The position numbers were made by a program, and so were the translations under genes. 22,802 bases of DNA, taken from the NCBI GenBank assembly GCA_910579485.1, contig CAJTVO010000046.1, positions 1 through 22,802 on the forward strand, given 5' to 3'. Source of the DNA: an uncultured Oscillospiraceae bacterium (GTDB taxonomy: Bacteria; Bacillota; Clostridia; Oscillospirales; Oscillospiraceae). How positions within the stretch are numbered: the stretch's first letter is position 1; the number at the start of each line of letters is the position of its first letter. Under the pieces are notes generated by a model that ran no database searches, was not told where the DNA came from, and was given only the letters and a program-made list of their open reading frames with translations. This document shows positions 14,460 to 21,672 of the stretch, in pieces.

Positions 14460-15035
14460 TTGGATAATTCGGAAATGCAGATCGCCGCCGAGGCGATCCT
14501 GTTCGCCTCCGGCGAGCCGGTACACATCAGCCGCCTGTGCATGGCCCTGGACACGGACCGCCCCCGGGCGGAGGAGGCCCTCCGCCGGCTGGGGGATCAC
14601 TACGCCTTTGAGCGCCGGGGCATACGGCTGGTATGTATGGAGGACAGCTATCAGCTGTGCTCCGCGCCGGACTACGCGGAGGTCATCCGCAAGGCCTTCG
14701 AGATCCGCAAGACCGCGAAGCTCAGCCAGCCCGCCCTGGAGGTGCTGGCCATCGTGGCCTACTACCAGCCGGTCACCCGGGCCCAGGTGGACCAGATCCG
14801 GGGTGTGGACAGCGCCTACACCGTGGGGCTCCTGCTGGACCGGAAGCTCATCGAGGAGTGCGGGCGGCTCCAGGTGCCGGGAAGGCCCCGGCAGTACCGC
14901 ACCACACAGAATTTCCTGCGCTCCTTCCATATCAAGACGCTGGATGAGCTGCCCCCGCTGCCGGGGGTGGAGGAGAGCGGACAGATGCGCATGGAGGAGG
15001 AGCCTTCGGAGAGCGGAGAGGAAGCGGAGCAGTAG
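14460..15035 (+). CDS. scpB: Segregation and condensation protein B
   Basis: A 191-aa protein made of two winged-helix domains, the kleisin-binding partner in the SMC-ScpAB complex. Landmarks are AAEAILFASGEPVHISRL at the N-terminus, KLSQPALEVLAIVAYYQPVTRAQVDQIRGVDS in the centre, and GRPRQYRTTQNFLRSFHI. The C-terminal tail is acidic (EEEPSESGEEAEQ), as is common. The start is an unusual TTG at 14460, supported by GGGAAGAAGG ending nine bases upstream and by the conserved N-terminus; no ATG is better placed. Confidence 0.94.
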   Translation: MDNSEMQIAAEAILFASGEPVHISRLCMALDTDRPRAEEALRRLGDHYAFERRGIRLVCMEDSYQLCSAPDYAEVIRKAFEIRKTAKLSQPALEVLAIVAYYQPVTRAQVDQIRGVDSAYTVGLLLDRKLIEECGRLQVPGRPRQYRTTQNFLRSFHIKTLDELPPLPGVEESGQMRMEEEPSESGEEAEQ

Positions 15036-15068
15036 GCGGCTGGCCGCCAGAGAAAGAAGGGGAGCGTC

Positions 15069-15767
15069 ATGGTGGGAAAGATCATACTGTGGGTCCTGCT
15101 GGGCTTGCTGGCGCTCCTGGCGGCGGCCCTTCTGATCCCGGTGAAAATACGGGGCTCCTACGAGGACGGCGCGCCTTTCCTGTATATCCGCTATGGGCCG
15201 GTGAAGCTCCAGCTGTTCCCGCCCAAGAAAAAGGCGGAGGATGAGAAGGAAAAGCCCCCCAAGAAGAAAAAACCAAAAGCGGAAAAACCGCCAAAGCCCA
15301 AAAAGCCCAAGGCGAAGATCAATATGGACCAGATCCTCTACGCCCTGGAAAAGCTGCCCCCCATCCTGGGCCGGGCGCTGAAGCGGACAGGGCGGTGCAT
15401 CCATATCCGGCCGCTGAAGCTCTACGTGCTGGTGGCCGGGAGCGACCCAGCGGCCACGGCTATCCTTTACGGGAAGATGGAGGCGGCGCTGTCCGCCGGG
15501 TTCCCCATCCTGGAGGAGGCGTTGCGGTTAAAGGACGCCGACGTGCGGCTATATGTGGACTTTACCCAGCGGCGGATGGACTTCATCGCGGATGTGGGCG
15601 TGTCCCTGCGGCCCTGGAGCCTGGTCTGGATGGCCCTCCGGGCGGGCGGCAGCCTCCTCAAGTGGTACCTGGGCTTCCGGAAGCTGGCCTCGCCGCCTCC
15701 GGAGGGACCTAGTAAGGATGGACCGGATCGGACGGATCTAAACAATGAGACGGAACGCGCGGCCTGA
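15069..15767 (+). CDS. DUF2953 domain-containing membrane protein (YtfI-like)
   Basis: A 232-aa protein with one N-terminal membrane segment (about residues 4-23). A short beta-rich stretch (VKIRGSYEDGAPFLYIRYGPVKLQLF) is followed by a very Lys/Pro-rich linker (about 54-85) and a C-terminal domain ending near SLLKWYLGFRKL. DUF2953 proteins have no defined function. In Bacillus the relative ytfI neighbours ytfJ (gerW), and here too the next gene is gerW, 21 bases downstream, so a sporulation or germination link is inferred from context. GAAGGGGAG precedes the ATG. Confidence 0.82.
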   Translation: MVGKIILWVLLGLLALLAAALLIPVKIRGSYEDGAPFLYIRYGPVKLQLFPPKKKAEDEKEKPPKKKKPKAEKPPKPKKPKAKINMDQILYALEKLPPILGRALKRTGRCIHIRPLKLYVLVAGSDPAATAILYGKMEAALSAGFPILEEALRLKDADVRLYVDFTQRRMDFIADVGVSLRPWSLVWMALRAGGSLLKWYLGFRKLASPPPEGPSKDGPDRTDLNNETERAA

Positions 15768-15788
15768 CGGCCTTTGAAAGGAGACAAT

Positions 15789-16208
15789 ATGGAAAAGAAT
15801 AATCCCATCAGCGATCTGCTGCAGGAGAGCATGACCAAGCTGCGGGAGCTGGCGGACACCAACTCCATCGTGGGCCAGCCCATCCATACCCCCGACGGGG
15901 TGACCCTGATCCCCATTTCCCGGGTGAGCCTGGGCGTGGGCGGCGGCGGCGCTATCTTCGGCAAGAAGAAGGACGCCAACCCCGAGGGCAACCTGGGCGC
16001 CGGCATGGGTGCGGGCGTCAGCATCGACCCCATCGCCTTCCTCATCGTCAAGGACGGCTTTACCCGGGTGATGCCCGTGGCCGCGCCTCCGCTGAACACC
16101 GTGGACCGTATCGTGGAGATGGCTCCCGATGTGATCGACAAGGTGACCGGCTTCATCGAAAAACAGAAGGAGAAAAAGGCCGCGGAGGCAGTTGCCGAAG
16201 AGTGCTGA
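15789..16208 (+). CDS. gerW: GerW family sporulation protein (YtfJ)
   Basis: A 139-aa small protein of the YtfJ/GerW family. The conserved body reads NSIVGQPIHTPDGVTLIPISRVSLGVGGGG, then a Gly-rich GNLGAGMGAGVSIDPIAFLIVKDG and RVMPVAAPPLNTVDRIVEMAPDVIDKV, with a Lys/Glu-rich tail. In Bacillus GerW is a forespore protein needed for response to some germinants. Its presence argues that the organism forms spores. The ATG at 15789 has AAAGGAGA 5-12 bases upstream; an in-frame ATG at 15774 lacks one. There is no terminator before the carboxypeptidase gene, but a possible promoter lies in the 93-base gap. Confidence 0.9.
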   Translation: MEKNNPISDLLQESMTKLRELADTNSIVGQPIHTPDGVTLIPISRVSLGVGGGGAIFGKKKDANPEGNLGAGMGAGVSIDPIAFLIVKDGFTRVMPVAAPPLNTVDRIVEMAPDVIDKVTGFIEKQKEKKAAEAVAEEC

Positions 16209-16240
16209 CCGGCTGAAAAAAGAGGAAAGGTTTTACGGGG

Positions 16241-16267
16241 TTGCTTTTGGCCGTGCTGAGGTATACT
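16241..16267 (+). promoter_or_regulatory. Possible promoter before the D,D-carboxypeptidase gene
   Basis: TATACT at 16262-16267 is a good -10. The best -35 is TTGCTT at 16241-16246, but the spacer is only 15 bases. The sequence does not fit sigma-F, -E or -G consensus well. The start codon lies 34 bases downstream of the -10. Confidence 0.35.
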
Positions 16268-16301
16268 AATCCCATCCAAACGATCCGGAGGTGGATGGGA
16301 G

Positions 16302-17393
16302 ATGGAAAAGCGGAAGCTGGCGGCCAGGATATTCTGTAGTTTTGTGGCGGCAAGTATATTAACTTGTCAGGCATTGGCGATAGGCACTTCCGCCGCTTCG
16401 GCGGTGCTGATCGAGCAGAACAGCGGCCGGGTGCTTTATGAGCAGAACGCGGACGAGGAGCGCCTCATTGCCAGCATCACCAAGATCATGACCGCCGTGG
16501 TGGCGCTGGAGCACGCCGATCCGGGGCGCTCCTATACCGTCACCGCCCGAGACATGGCGGAGGGGTCCTCCATGTATCTCAAACCGGGGGACACCCTGCT
16601 GCTGGAGGAGCTGCTGTATGGCCTGATGCTGGTCAGCGGCAACGATGCCGCGCTGGCGGTGGCCCACTGCGTCTCCGGCGAGACGGAGGACTTCGTCGCC
16701 CTGATGAACGAGACGGCCCAACGGCTGGGGATGACTCACACCCACTTCGCCAACCCCAACGGCCTGGACGCCGAGGGCCACTACTCCAGCGCCCGGGACA
16801 TGGCGGTGCTCACCGCCTACGCCCTGAAGGACCAGGATTTCCGGAGGATCGTCTCCACCGCCTCCGTGACCATCGGGGAGCGGTATCTGGCGAACCACAA
16901 CAAGCTCCTCCGGCTCTACGGCGGCTGCATCGGCGTGAAGACAGGATTCACCAAGGCGGCGGGCCGGACCTTGGTCTCCGCCGCCGCGCGAGAGGGCATG
17001 ACGCTGGTATGCGCTACTCTCAACGACGGCGACGACTGGAACGACCATATGTCCCTGCTGGACTACGGCTTCGCCAACTACCGCATGGAAACTGCGGTGC
17101 CCGCCGGGCGGGTGCTGGCCTCCGTGCTGGTGCAGGGCGGTACGGTGGTGACCGTGCCCCTGGCGGCCGCGGAGGACCTGAGCTACCCCCTCACCGGGGA
17201 GGAATCCCTGAAGGTGGTGGCAAGGGTGCCGCTGTCCGTACCCGCTCCGGTGGTGCCGGGACAGGTGGTGGGGGAGGTCTGCGCCTATCTGGAGGACCAG
17301 GAGGTTGCCCAGGTGGACCTGGTGGCCGCCGCGCCCTCGGCGAAGAAGGAGCGGGTCCCCGCGCCCTCCAGCTGGTGGGACAAGGCGTTTTGA
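16302..17393 (+). CDS. D-alanyl-D-alanine carboxypeptidase (DacF/PBP5-type, family S11)
   Basis: A 363-aa secreted penicillin-binding protein. A cleavable signal peptide covers about residues 1-26 (ending CQALA). The active-site triad motifs are complete: S58-I-T-K61 (SxxK), S112-G-N114 (SxN) and K213-T-G215. It trims the terminal D-Ala from peptidoglycan pentapeptides outside the membrane. A C-terminal beta domain (about 260-345) follows the transpeptidase-like domain. A short tail has Trp residues but no obvious amphipathic anchor. GGAGG sits ten bases before the ATG. Placement after gerW recalls dacF-type genes of sporulation loci, but exact class (dacA, dacB or dacF) cannot be fixed from sequence alone. 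Confidence 0.92.
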   Translation: MEKRKLAARIFCSFVAASILTCQALAIGTSAASAVLIEQNSGRVLYEQNADEERLIASITKIMTAVVALEHADPGRSYTVTARDMAEGSSMYLKPGDTLLLEELLYGLMLVSGNDAALAVAHCVSGETEDFVALMNETAQRLGMTHTHFANPNGLDAEGHYSSARDMAVLTAYALKDQDFRRIVSTASVTIGERYLANHNKLLRLYGGCIGVKTGFTKAAGRTLVSAAAREGMTLVCATLNDGDDWNDHMSLLDYGFANYRMETAVPAGRVLASVLVQGGTVVTVPLAAAEDLSYPLTGEESLKVVARVPLSVPAPVVPGQVVGEVCAYLEDQEVAQVDLVAAAPSAKKERVPAPSSWWDKAF

Positions 17394-17406
17394 GGAAGGA
17401 AACAAC

Positions 17407-18114
17407 ATGGATCGCTTACAGAAGATTCTCTCCGCTGCCGGTGTGTGTTCCCGCCGGCAGGCGGAGGAATTTTTGCGGAATGGCCGGGTGTCCGTCAACG
17501 GCGTTCCCGCCTCGCTGGGAGACCAGGCGGACCCGGAGGCCGACCGGATCACGCTGGACGGGCGGCCCGTCTGCCTCCCGGCGGAAAAGCTCTATCTGAT
17601 GCTCCACAAGCCCCGGGGCGTGGTGACCACCCTGTCCGATGAGAAGGGGCGTCCCACGGTGGCGGCGCTGGTGTCCGGCTGTGGAGGCCGCGTGTACCCG
17701 GTGGGAAGGCTGGACATGGATTCCGAGGGCCTGCTGCTGCTGACCAGCGACGGGACCTTCGCCCAGCGTCTGGCCCACCCCAGCCACCGGATGGAGAAGG
17801 AGTACCACGTGACCGTGACCGGCCGCCTGGAGGACTGCGAGGCCCGCCTGGCGGCCCTGAGGTCTCTGGAGGACGGATCTCCCATCGCCCCCGCCCGTGT
17901 CCGGACCGTCGCGGACCGGAAGGGACGGCGGGTGCTGTCCGTGGTGATCTGCCAGGGGCTGAACCGGCAGGTCCGGCGGATGTGTGCGCTGGCGGAGCTG
18001 CGGGTGGAGCGGCTGGTCCGGGTGCGGGAGGGCTCTCTGGAGCTGGGCGGCCTCCCGGCGGGACGGTGGCGGTTCCTCACTGGGGAGGAGAGGGAGCGGC
18101 TGCTGCGCCCCTGA
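17407..18114 (+). CDS. Pseudouridine synthase, RsuA/RluB/E/F family
   Basis: A 235-aa RNA-modifying enzyme. An N-terminal S4 RNA-binding domain (about residues 1-50, LQKILSAAGVCSRRQAEEFLRNGRVSVNG) leads into the catalytic domain with VYPVGRLDMDSEGLLLLTSDG, where D103 is the catalytic Asp. EGLNRQVRRM-like sequence near the end (QGLNRQVRRMC) is typical. RluB relatives isomerise U2605 of 23S rRNA and RsuA acts on U516 of 16S rRNA; context beside scpAB favours RluB, but this is not certain. It starts 13 bases after the carboxypeptidase with AGGAAGGA upstream. Confidence 0.92.
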   Translation: MDRLQKILSAAGVCSRRQAEEFLRNGRVSVNGVPASLGDQADPEADRITLDGRPVCLPAEKLYLMLHKPRGVVTTLSDEKGRPTVAALVSGCGGRVYPVGRLDMDSEGLLLLTSDGTFAQRLAHPSHRMEKEYHVTVTGRLEDCEARLAALRSLEDGSPIAPARVRTVADRKGRRVLSVVICQGLNRQVRRMCALAELRVERLVRVREGSLELGGLPAGRWRFLTGEERERLLRP

Positions 18115-18248
18115 ACGATATCAGAGTCTTTCGATAAGATGCTTTCTACCGTTACCGTGCGGGAATGCAGAGGAGGGCGGTGCCTCCAAAAGCGAGCTTG
18201 CGGTGACGTTGAATTTCTGTGATTGAACATGCAGACGGGGAGGAAGAA

Positions 18249-19115
18249 ATGAAGAAGGACGTACTACATACGATCGAGGAGAATATGCCGCGCTTCTCCA
18301 AGGGACAGAGACGGATCGCGGCCTACATCCTCTCCAATTACGACAAGGCCGCCTTCATGACCGCCAGCAGGCTGGGGGAGCTGGTGGGGGTCAGCGAATC
18401 CACGGTGGTCCGCTTCGCCGCGCTGCTGGACTACGACGGCTACCCAGCTATGCAGAAGACTCTACAGGAGATGGTCCGGAGCAAGCTGACCTCCATCCAG
18501 CGGATACAGACCTCCAATGACCGGCTGTTCAGCAGCGACGTGGTGTCCTCCGTTTTGCAGATGGATATGGAGAAGATCCGTATCGCCATCGAGGAGGTGG
18601 ACCGGCCTACCTTCAGCGCGGTGGTGGATAAGCTCCTGACGGCGCGGCACATCTATATCCTGGGGGTGCGCTCCAGTTCCTTCCTGGCGGGGTATCTCCA
18701 TTTCTATCTTCATCTGATCTTTGAAAACGTGACCCTGGTCACCAGCAACAGCGCCGGGGATATTCTGGAGAGCATCCTGCGCATCGGTCCCGGGGACGTG
18801 CTGGTGGGCATCAGCTTCCCCCGGTACTCCAAGGCCACGGTAAAGGGCGTCCAGTTTGCCCACGACCGGGGGGCCGACGTGGTGGCGGTGACGGACAGCG
18901 CCCTCTCGCCCCTGTATCCGCTGGCGTCCGCCGTGCTGCTGGCCCGGAGCGATATGATCTCCTTCGTGGACTCTCTGGTGGCGCCCTTCAGCCTGCTAAA
19001 CGCCCTCATCGTGGCGGCGGGTCATCGGAAGGATGCGGACATCGCCCAGATTTTCAACCGTCTGGAGGGCATATGGGATGAATACGGCGTATTCGGGTAC
19101 AGCGATGAAAGCTGA
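18249..19115 (+). CDS. MurR/RpiR family transcriptional regulator
   Basis: A 288-aa DNA-binding regulator. The N-terminal RpiR helix-turn-helix domain includes FMTASRLGELVGVSESTVVRFAALLDYDGYP (about residues 36-66). A C-terminal SIS domain (about 120-260) shows HIYILGVRSSSFLAGYL and DVLVGISFPRYSKATVKG, the sugar-phosphate-binding fold. Such proteins sense phosphosugars and control sugar or amino-sugar genes. No sugar operon is nearby, so its targets are unknown. The ATG at 18249 follows GAGGAAG; an in-frame GTG at 18219 has no good site. The preceding 134 bases hold no convincing terminator or promoter, only a 5-bp hairpin at 18172-18187. Confidence 0.9.
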   Translation: MKKDVLHTIEENMPRFSKGQRRIAAYILSNYDKAAFMTASRLGELVGVSESTVVRFAALLDYDGYPAMQKTLQEMVRSKLTSIQRIQTSNDRLFSSDVVSSVLQMDMEKIRIAIEEVDRPTFSAVVDKLLTARHIYILGVRSSSFLAGYLHFYLHLIFENVTLVTSNSAGDILESILRIGPGDVLVGISFPRYSKATVKGVQFAHDRGADVVAVTDSALSPLYPLASAVLLARSDMISFVDSLVAPFSLLNALIVAAGHRKDADIAQIFNRLEGIWDEYGVFGYSDES

Positions 19116-20388
19116 TATCGTTATAGCGGGCGGCGGCCCCGCAGGGATGATGGCCGCCATCGCCGGAGCGGAGGCTGGCGGGACGGTGTGCCTCCTGGAG
19201 CCCAACGAGCGGCTGGGCAAAAAGCTGAATATCACCGGTAAAGGCCGGTGCAACCTGACCAACCGGTGCGATCCGGAGTCCTTTCTGCAAAATGTCCCCC
19301 GTAATGGGAGATTCCTTTACAGTGCTTGCAGCCAGTTTGACAGCGATGCCGTCATGGCCTTTTTTGAGTCTCTGGGCGTGCCGGTGAAGGTGGAGCGGGG
19401 GAACCGGGTGTTTCCGGTGTCCGACCGGGCCTTCGACGTCAGCGGAGCTCTGGAAAAACGGATGAGGCAGCTGGGCGTCCGGTTGGTCCGTGACCGCGCG
19501 GAGGCGCTTCTGATCCATGACGGGAGCCTCAGGGGCGTCCGGACGGCGGGGGGAGATTTAGAGGCGGCAAAGGTGATCGTGGCCACCGGCGGGGTCAGCT
19601 ATCCGCTGACGGGCAGCACGGGGGACGGCTACCGTCTGGCGGAGCAGGCGGGGCATACGATCGTGGAGCCCCGGGGCTCCCTGGTGCCCCTCTGCGCCGC
19701 CGGGACGCTGTGTCCCCGGGCCCAGGGCCTGAGCCTCCGGAACGCGGCCCTGCGGGTATACGAGAACGGGAAGAAGATATACCAGGACTTCGGCGAGATG
19801 CTGTTCACTCACTTTGGCGTCAGCGGCCCTATGATCCTGTCCGCTTCCGCCCACATGCGGCATTTCGATAAGAAGACCTACCGTCTGGAGATCGACCTGA
19901 AGCCCGCCCTGGATGAACCCGCCCTGGATAAGCGGCTGATCTCCGACTTCGGGAAGCATCCCAACAGCGATTTCATCAACGCCCTGGATGAGCTGCTGCC
20001 CCGGAAGCTGATCGAGCCCTTTGTGGAGCGCACCGGGATCGACCCTCGTGAGAAGGTCCATGACCTGACCCGGGAGCAGCGCCGCAGGGTGCTGTCCCTC
20101 TTGAAGGCGCTTCCGCTGGAGATCACCGGCCCCCGGCCTGCGGCGGAGGCCATCGTCACCTCCGGCGGCGTCAAGGTGAAGGAGGTCAATCCCTCCACCA
20201 TGGAGTCCAAGCTGCTCCCCGGCCTGTTTTTTGCGGGGGAGGTGCTGGACGTGGACGCCTACACGGGGGGCTTCAATTTACAGATTGCCTGGTGTACCGG
20301 CCGGCTGGCGGGGGTATCCGCCGGGGAGGCGGCGCGGGCTGGGCGGCTGTCCGGCGGCGCGCCGGAAGAAAGGATGAGCCATGGATAA
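19105..20388 (+). CDS. NAD(P)/FAD-dependent oxidoreductase (BaiN/HI0933 family)
   Basis: A 427-aa flavoprotein. An N-terminal FAD-binding Rossmann motif GGGPAG (residues 9-14) is followed by the family signature LGKKLNITGKGRCNLTN, a VIVATGGVSYPLTGSTGDGY motif, and a C-terminal VTSGGVKVKEVNPSTMESK with GLFFAGEVLDVDAYTGGFNLQIA. A member of this family has been linked to bile acid reduction (BaiN), but most are of unknown substrate. The start is uncertain: ATG 19105 begins right before the first beta strand, whereas ATG 19078 has a better ribosome binding site (GGAGG, nine bases) but adds nine unconserved residues. Either start overlaps the end of the RpiR gene. It overlaps cmk by eight bases. 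Confidence 0.9.
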   Translation: MKADIVIAGGGPAGMMAAIAGAEAGGTVCLLEPNERLGKKLNITGKGRCNLTNRCDPESFLQNVPRNGRFLYSACSQFDSDAVMAFFESLGVPVKVERGNRVFPVSDRAFDVSGALEKRMRQLGVRLVRDRAEALLIHDGSLRGVRTAGGDLEAAKVIVATGGVSYPLTGSTGDGYRLAEQAGHTIVEPRGSLVPLCAAGTLCPRAQGLSLRNAALRVYENGKKIYQDFGEMLFTHFGVSGPMILSASAHMRHFDKKTYRLEIDLKPALDEPALDKRLISDFGKHPNSDFINALDELLPRKLIEPFVERTGIDPREKVHDLTREQRRRVLSLLKALPLEITGPRPAAEAIVTSGGVKVKEVNPSTMESKLLPGLFFAGEVLDVDAYTGGFNLQIAWCTGRLAGVSAGEAARAGRLSGGAPEERMSHG

Positions 20389-21076
20389 CAAGGATCGTAA
20401 AAAAAATATCTCCGTTGCCGTGGACGGCCCCAGCGGGTCCGGCAAGAGCACCCTCTCCCGGGCGGCGGCGAAGGAGCTGTCTCTCGTCTACGTGGACACC
20501 GGGGCCATCTACCGCACGACGGCGCTGCATATCCTCCGCCAGGGCGCGGATCCCAGGGATGCCGCCGCCGCTGCCGCCCTCCTGCCGGAGGTCGGCATCA
20601 CCCTGTCCTATGACGCGGCCGGGATGCAGCGGATGTGCCTCAACGGGGAGGACGTGACGGAGCTGATCCGTACCCAGGAGGTCTCCATGGTGGCTTCCGC
20701 CGTGTCGGCCTACCCGGTGGTACGGGCCTTCCTGCTGGAGATGCAGCGGGAGCTGGCGCGGCGGCACAGCGTCATCATGGATGGCCGGGACATCGGGACG
20801 GTGGTGCTGCCCGGAGCCGATGTGAAGATATTCCTGACCGCCGGCAGTGAGATCCGGGCCCGCCGCCGCTGGCTGGAGCTCCGGGAGCGGGGGACCCCCC
20901 GGGACTGGGAGCAGCTGCTGCAGGAGACCCGCGAGCGTGACGAGAAGGACGCCAACCGCGCCGAGTCACCCCTGCGCCCGGCGGCGGACTCCGTCCTGCT
21001 GGACACCTCCGAGCTGGACTTCTCCCAGAGCCTGGAGCGCATCATAGAAATCATCAGGGAGCGTACCGGATCATGA
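20381..21076 (+). CDS. cmk: Cytidylate kinase
   Basis: A 231-aa kinase that phosphorylates CMP and dCMP. It has the P-loop GPSGSGKST (residues 16-24), the CMP-binding VDTGAIYRTTA, and the IMDGRDIGTVVLPGADVKIFL block. The lid-like Arg-rich region RARRRWLELRERG and RDEKDANRAESPL follow. This is the full expected set for a cytoplasmic enzyme of about 220-230 aa. AAGGATG lies about eight bases before the ATG. It overlaps the flavoprotein gene upstream and plsC downstream (ATGA). The cmk-plsC-ispH/rpsA order is common in Clostridia. Confidence 0.96.
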   Translation: MDNKDRKKNISVAVDGPSGSGKSTLSRAAAKELSLVYVDTGAIYRTTALHILRQGADPRDAAAAAALLPEVGITLSYDAAGMQRMCLNGEDVTELIRTQEVSMVASAVSAYPVVRAFLLEMQRELARRHSVIMDGRDIGTVVLPGADVKIFLTAGSEIRARRRWLELRERGTPRDWEQLLQETRERDEKDANRAESPLRPAADSVLLDTSELDFSQSLERIIEIIRERTGS

Positions 21077-21672
21077 CCAAGTTTTACCGCATTATCTATA
21101 CCATCGCCGCTCCGATCATCCATCTGCTGTTTCCCTGCCGTGTGGTGGGACTGGAGGACTTCCCGAAGGAGGGGGCTCTCCTGTGCGCCAACCACGCCAG
21201 CGGCTGGGACCCCATCATCATCGCGCTGAACCTGCCAAGGGACTCCCGGCTGACCGTCATGGCCAAGGACTCCCTGTTCCGCATCCCGCTGCTGGGCTTT
21301 TTGCTGAAAAAGCTGGGCATCTTCCCGGTAAAGCGGGGCGGGAACGATCTGACCGCCATGAAGACCGCTATGAAGGTCCTCGGCGGGGGCAACCGCCTTC
21401 TGGTCTTCCCGGAGGGGACCCGGGTGGAGGAGCAGGGGGAGGTGGAGGCCAAGGGCGGCGTGACCATGATGGCTACCCGCACCGGGGTTCCCATGGTGCC
21501 CATCTACTGCGGCGGCAAACATAAATTCCTGCGGAAGACCACCATCGTTTTCGGAAAGCCCTACATGCCCGTCATCGCCGGCCGGAGGCCCACGCCGGAT
21601 GAGAACCGGGCCATTGCCCAGGAAATACTGGATCGGATCTACGCCTTGAGTGAGGTAGACGCATGGAAGTGA
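21073..21672 (+). CDS. plsC: 1-acyl-sn-glycerol-3-phosphate acyltransferase
   Basis: A 199-aa membrane-associated acyltransferase that makes phosphatidate, the substrate of CdsA encoded at 1518. The N-terminus is hydrophobic (about residues 5-20). The catalytic NHASGWD carries the H41-x4-D46 motif, VKRGGND follows, and FPEGTR (112-117) binds the glycerol phosphate. VPMVPIYCGG completes block IV. The ATG overlaps the cmk stop by four bases, and the 3' end overlaps the ispH start by ten bases. Confidence 0.94.
   Translation: MTKFYRIIYTIAAPIIHLLFPCRVVGLEDFPKEGALLCANHASGWDPIIIALNLPRDSRLTVMAKDSLFRIPLLGFLLKKLGIFPVKRGGNDLTAMKTAMKVLGGGNRLLVFPEGTRVEEQGEVEAKGGVTMMATRTGVPMVPIYCGGKHKFLRKTTIVFGKPYMPVIAGRRPTPDENRAIAQEILDRIYALSEVDAWK

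Noticed and set aside
15036..15049. GGCGGC/GCCGCC hairpin between scpB and the DUF2953 gene
   Set aside because: The loop would be only two bases and no T-run follows. It is more likely chance in GC-rich sequence.
16359..17552. A 397-codon open frame on the - strand
   Set aside because: It lies opposite the D,D-carboxypeptidase and pseudouridine synthase genes, whose motifs are complete. Its translation is His/Gly/Gln-rich and shows no family features, as expected for an antisense frame in high-GC DNA. Similar long frames at 2769-3878, 3875-4723 and 5119-5961 (-) and 10822-12066 (+) were rejected for the same reason.
18115..18248. Promoter for the RpiR-type regulator based on TAAGAT near 18136
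   Set aside because: No acceptable -35 lies 16-18 bases upstream, so the -10-like match alone is not enough.
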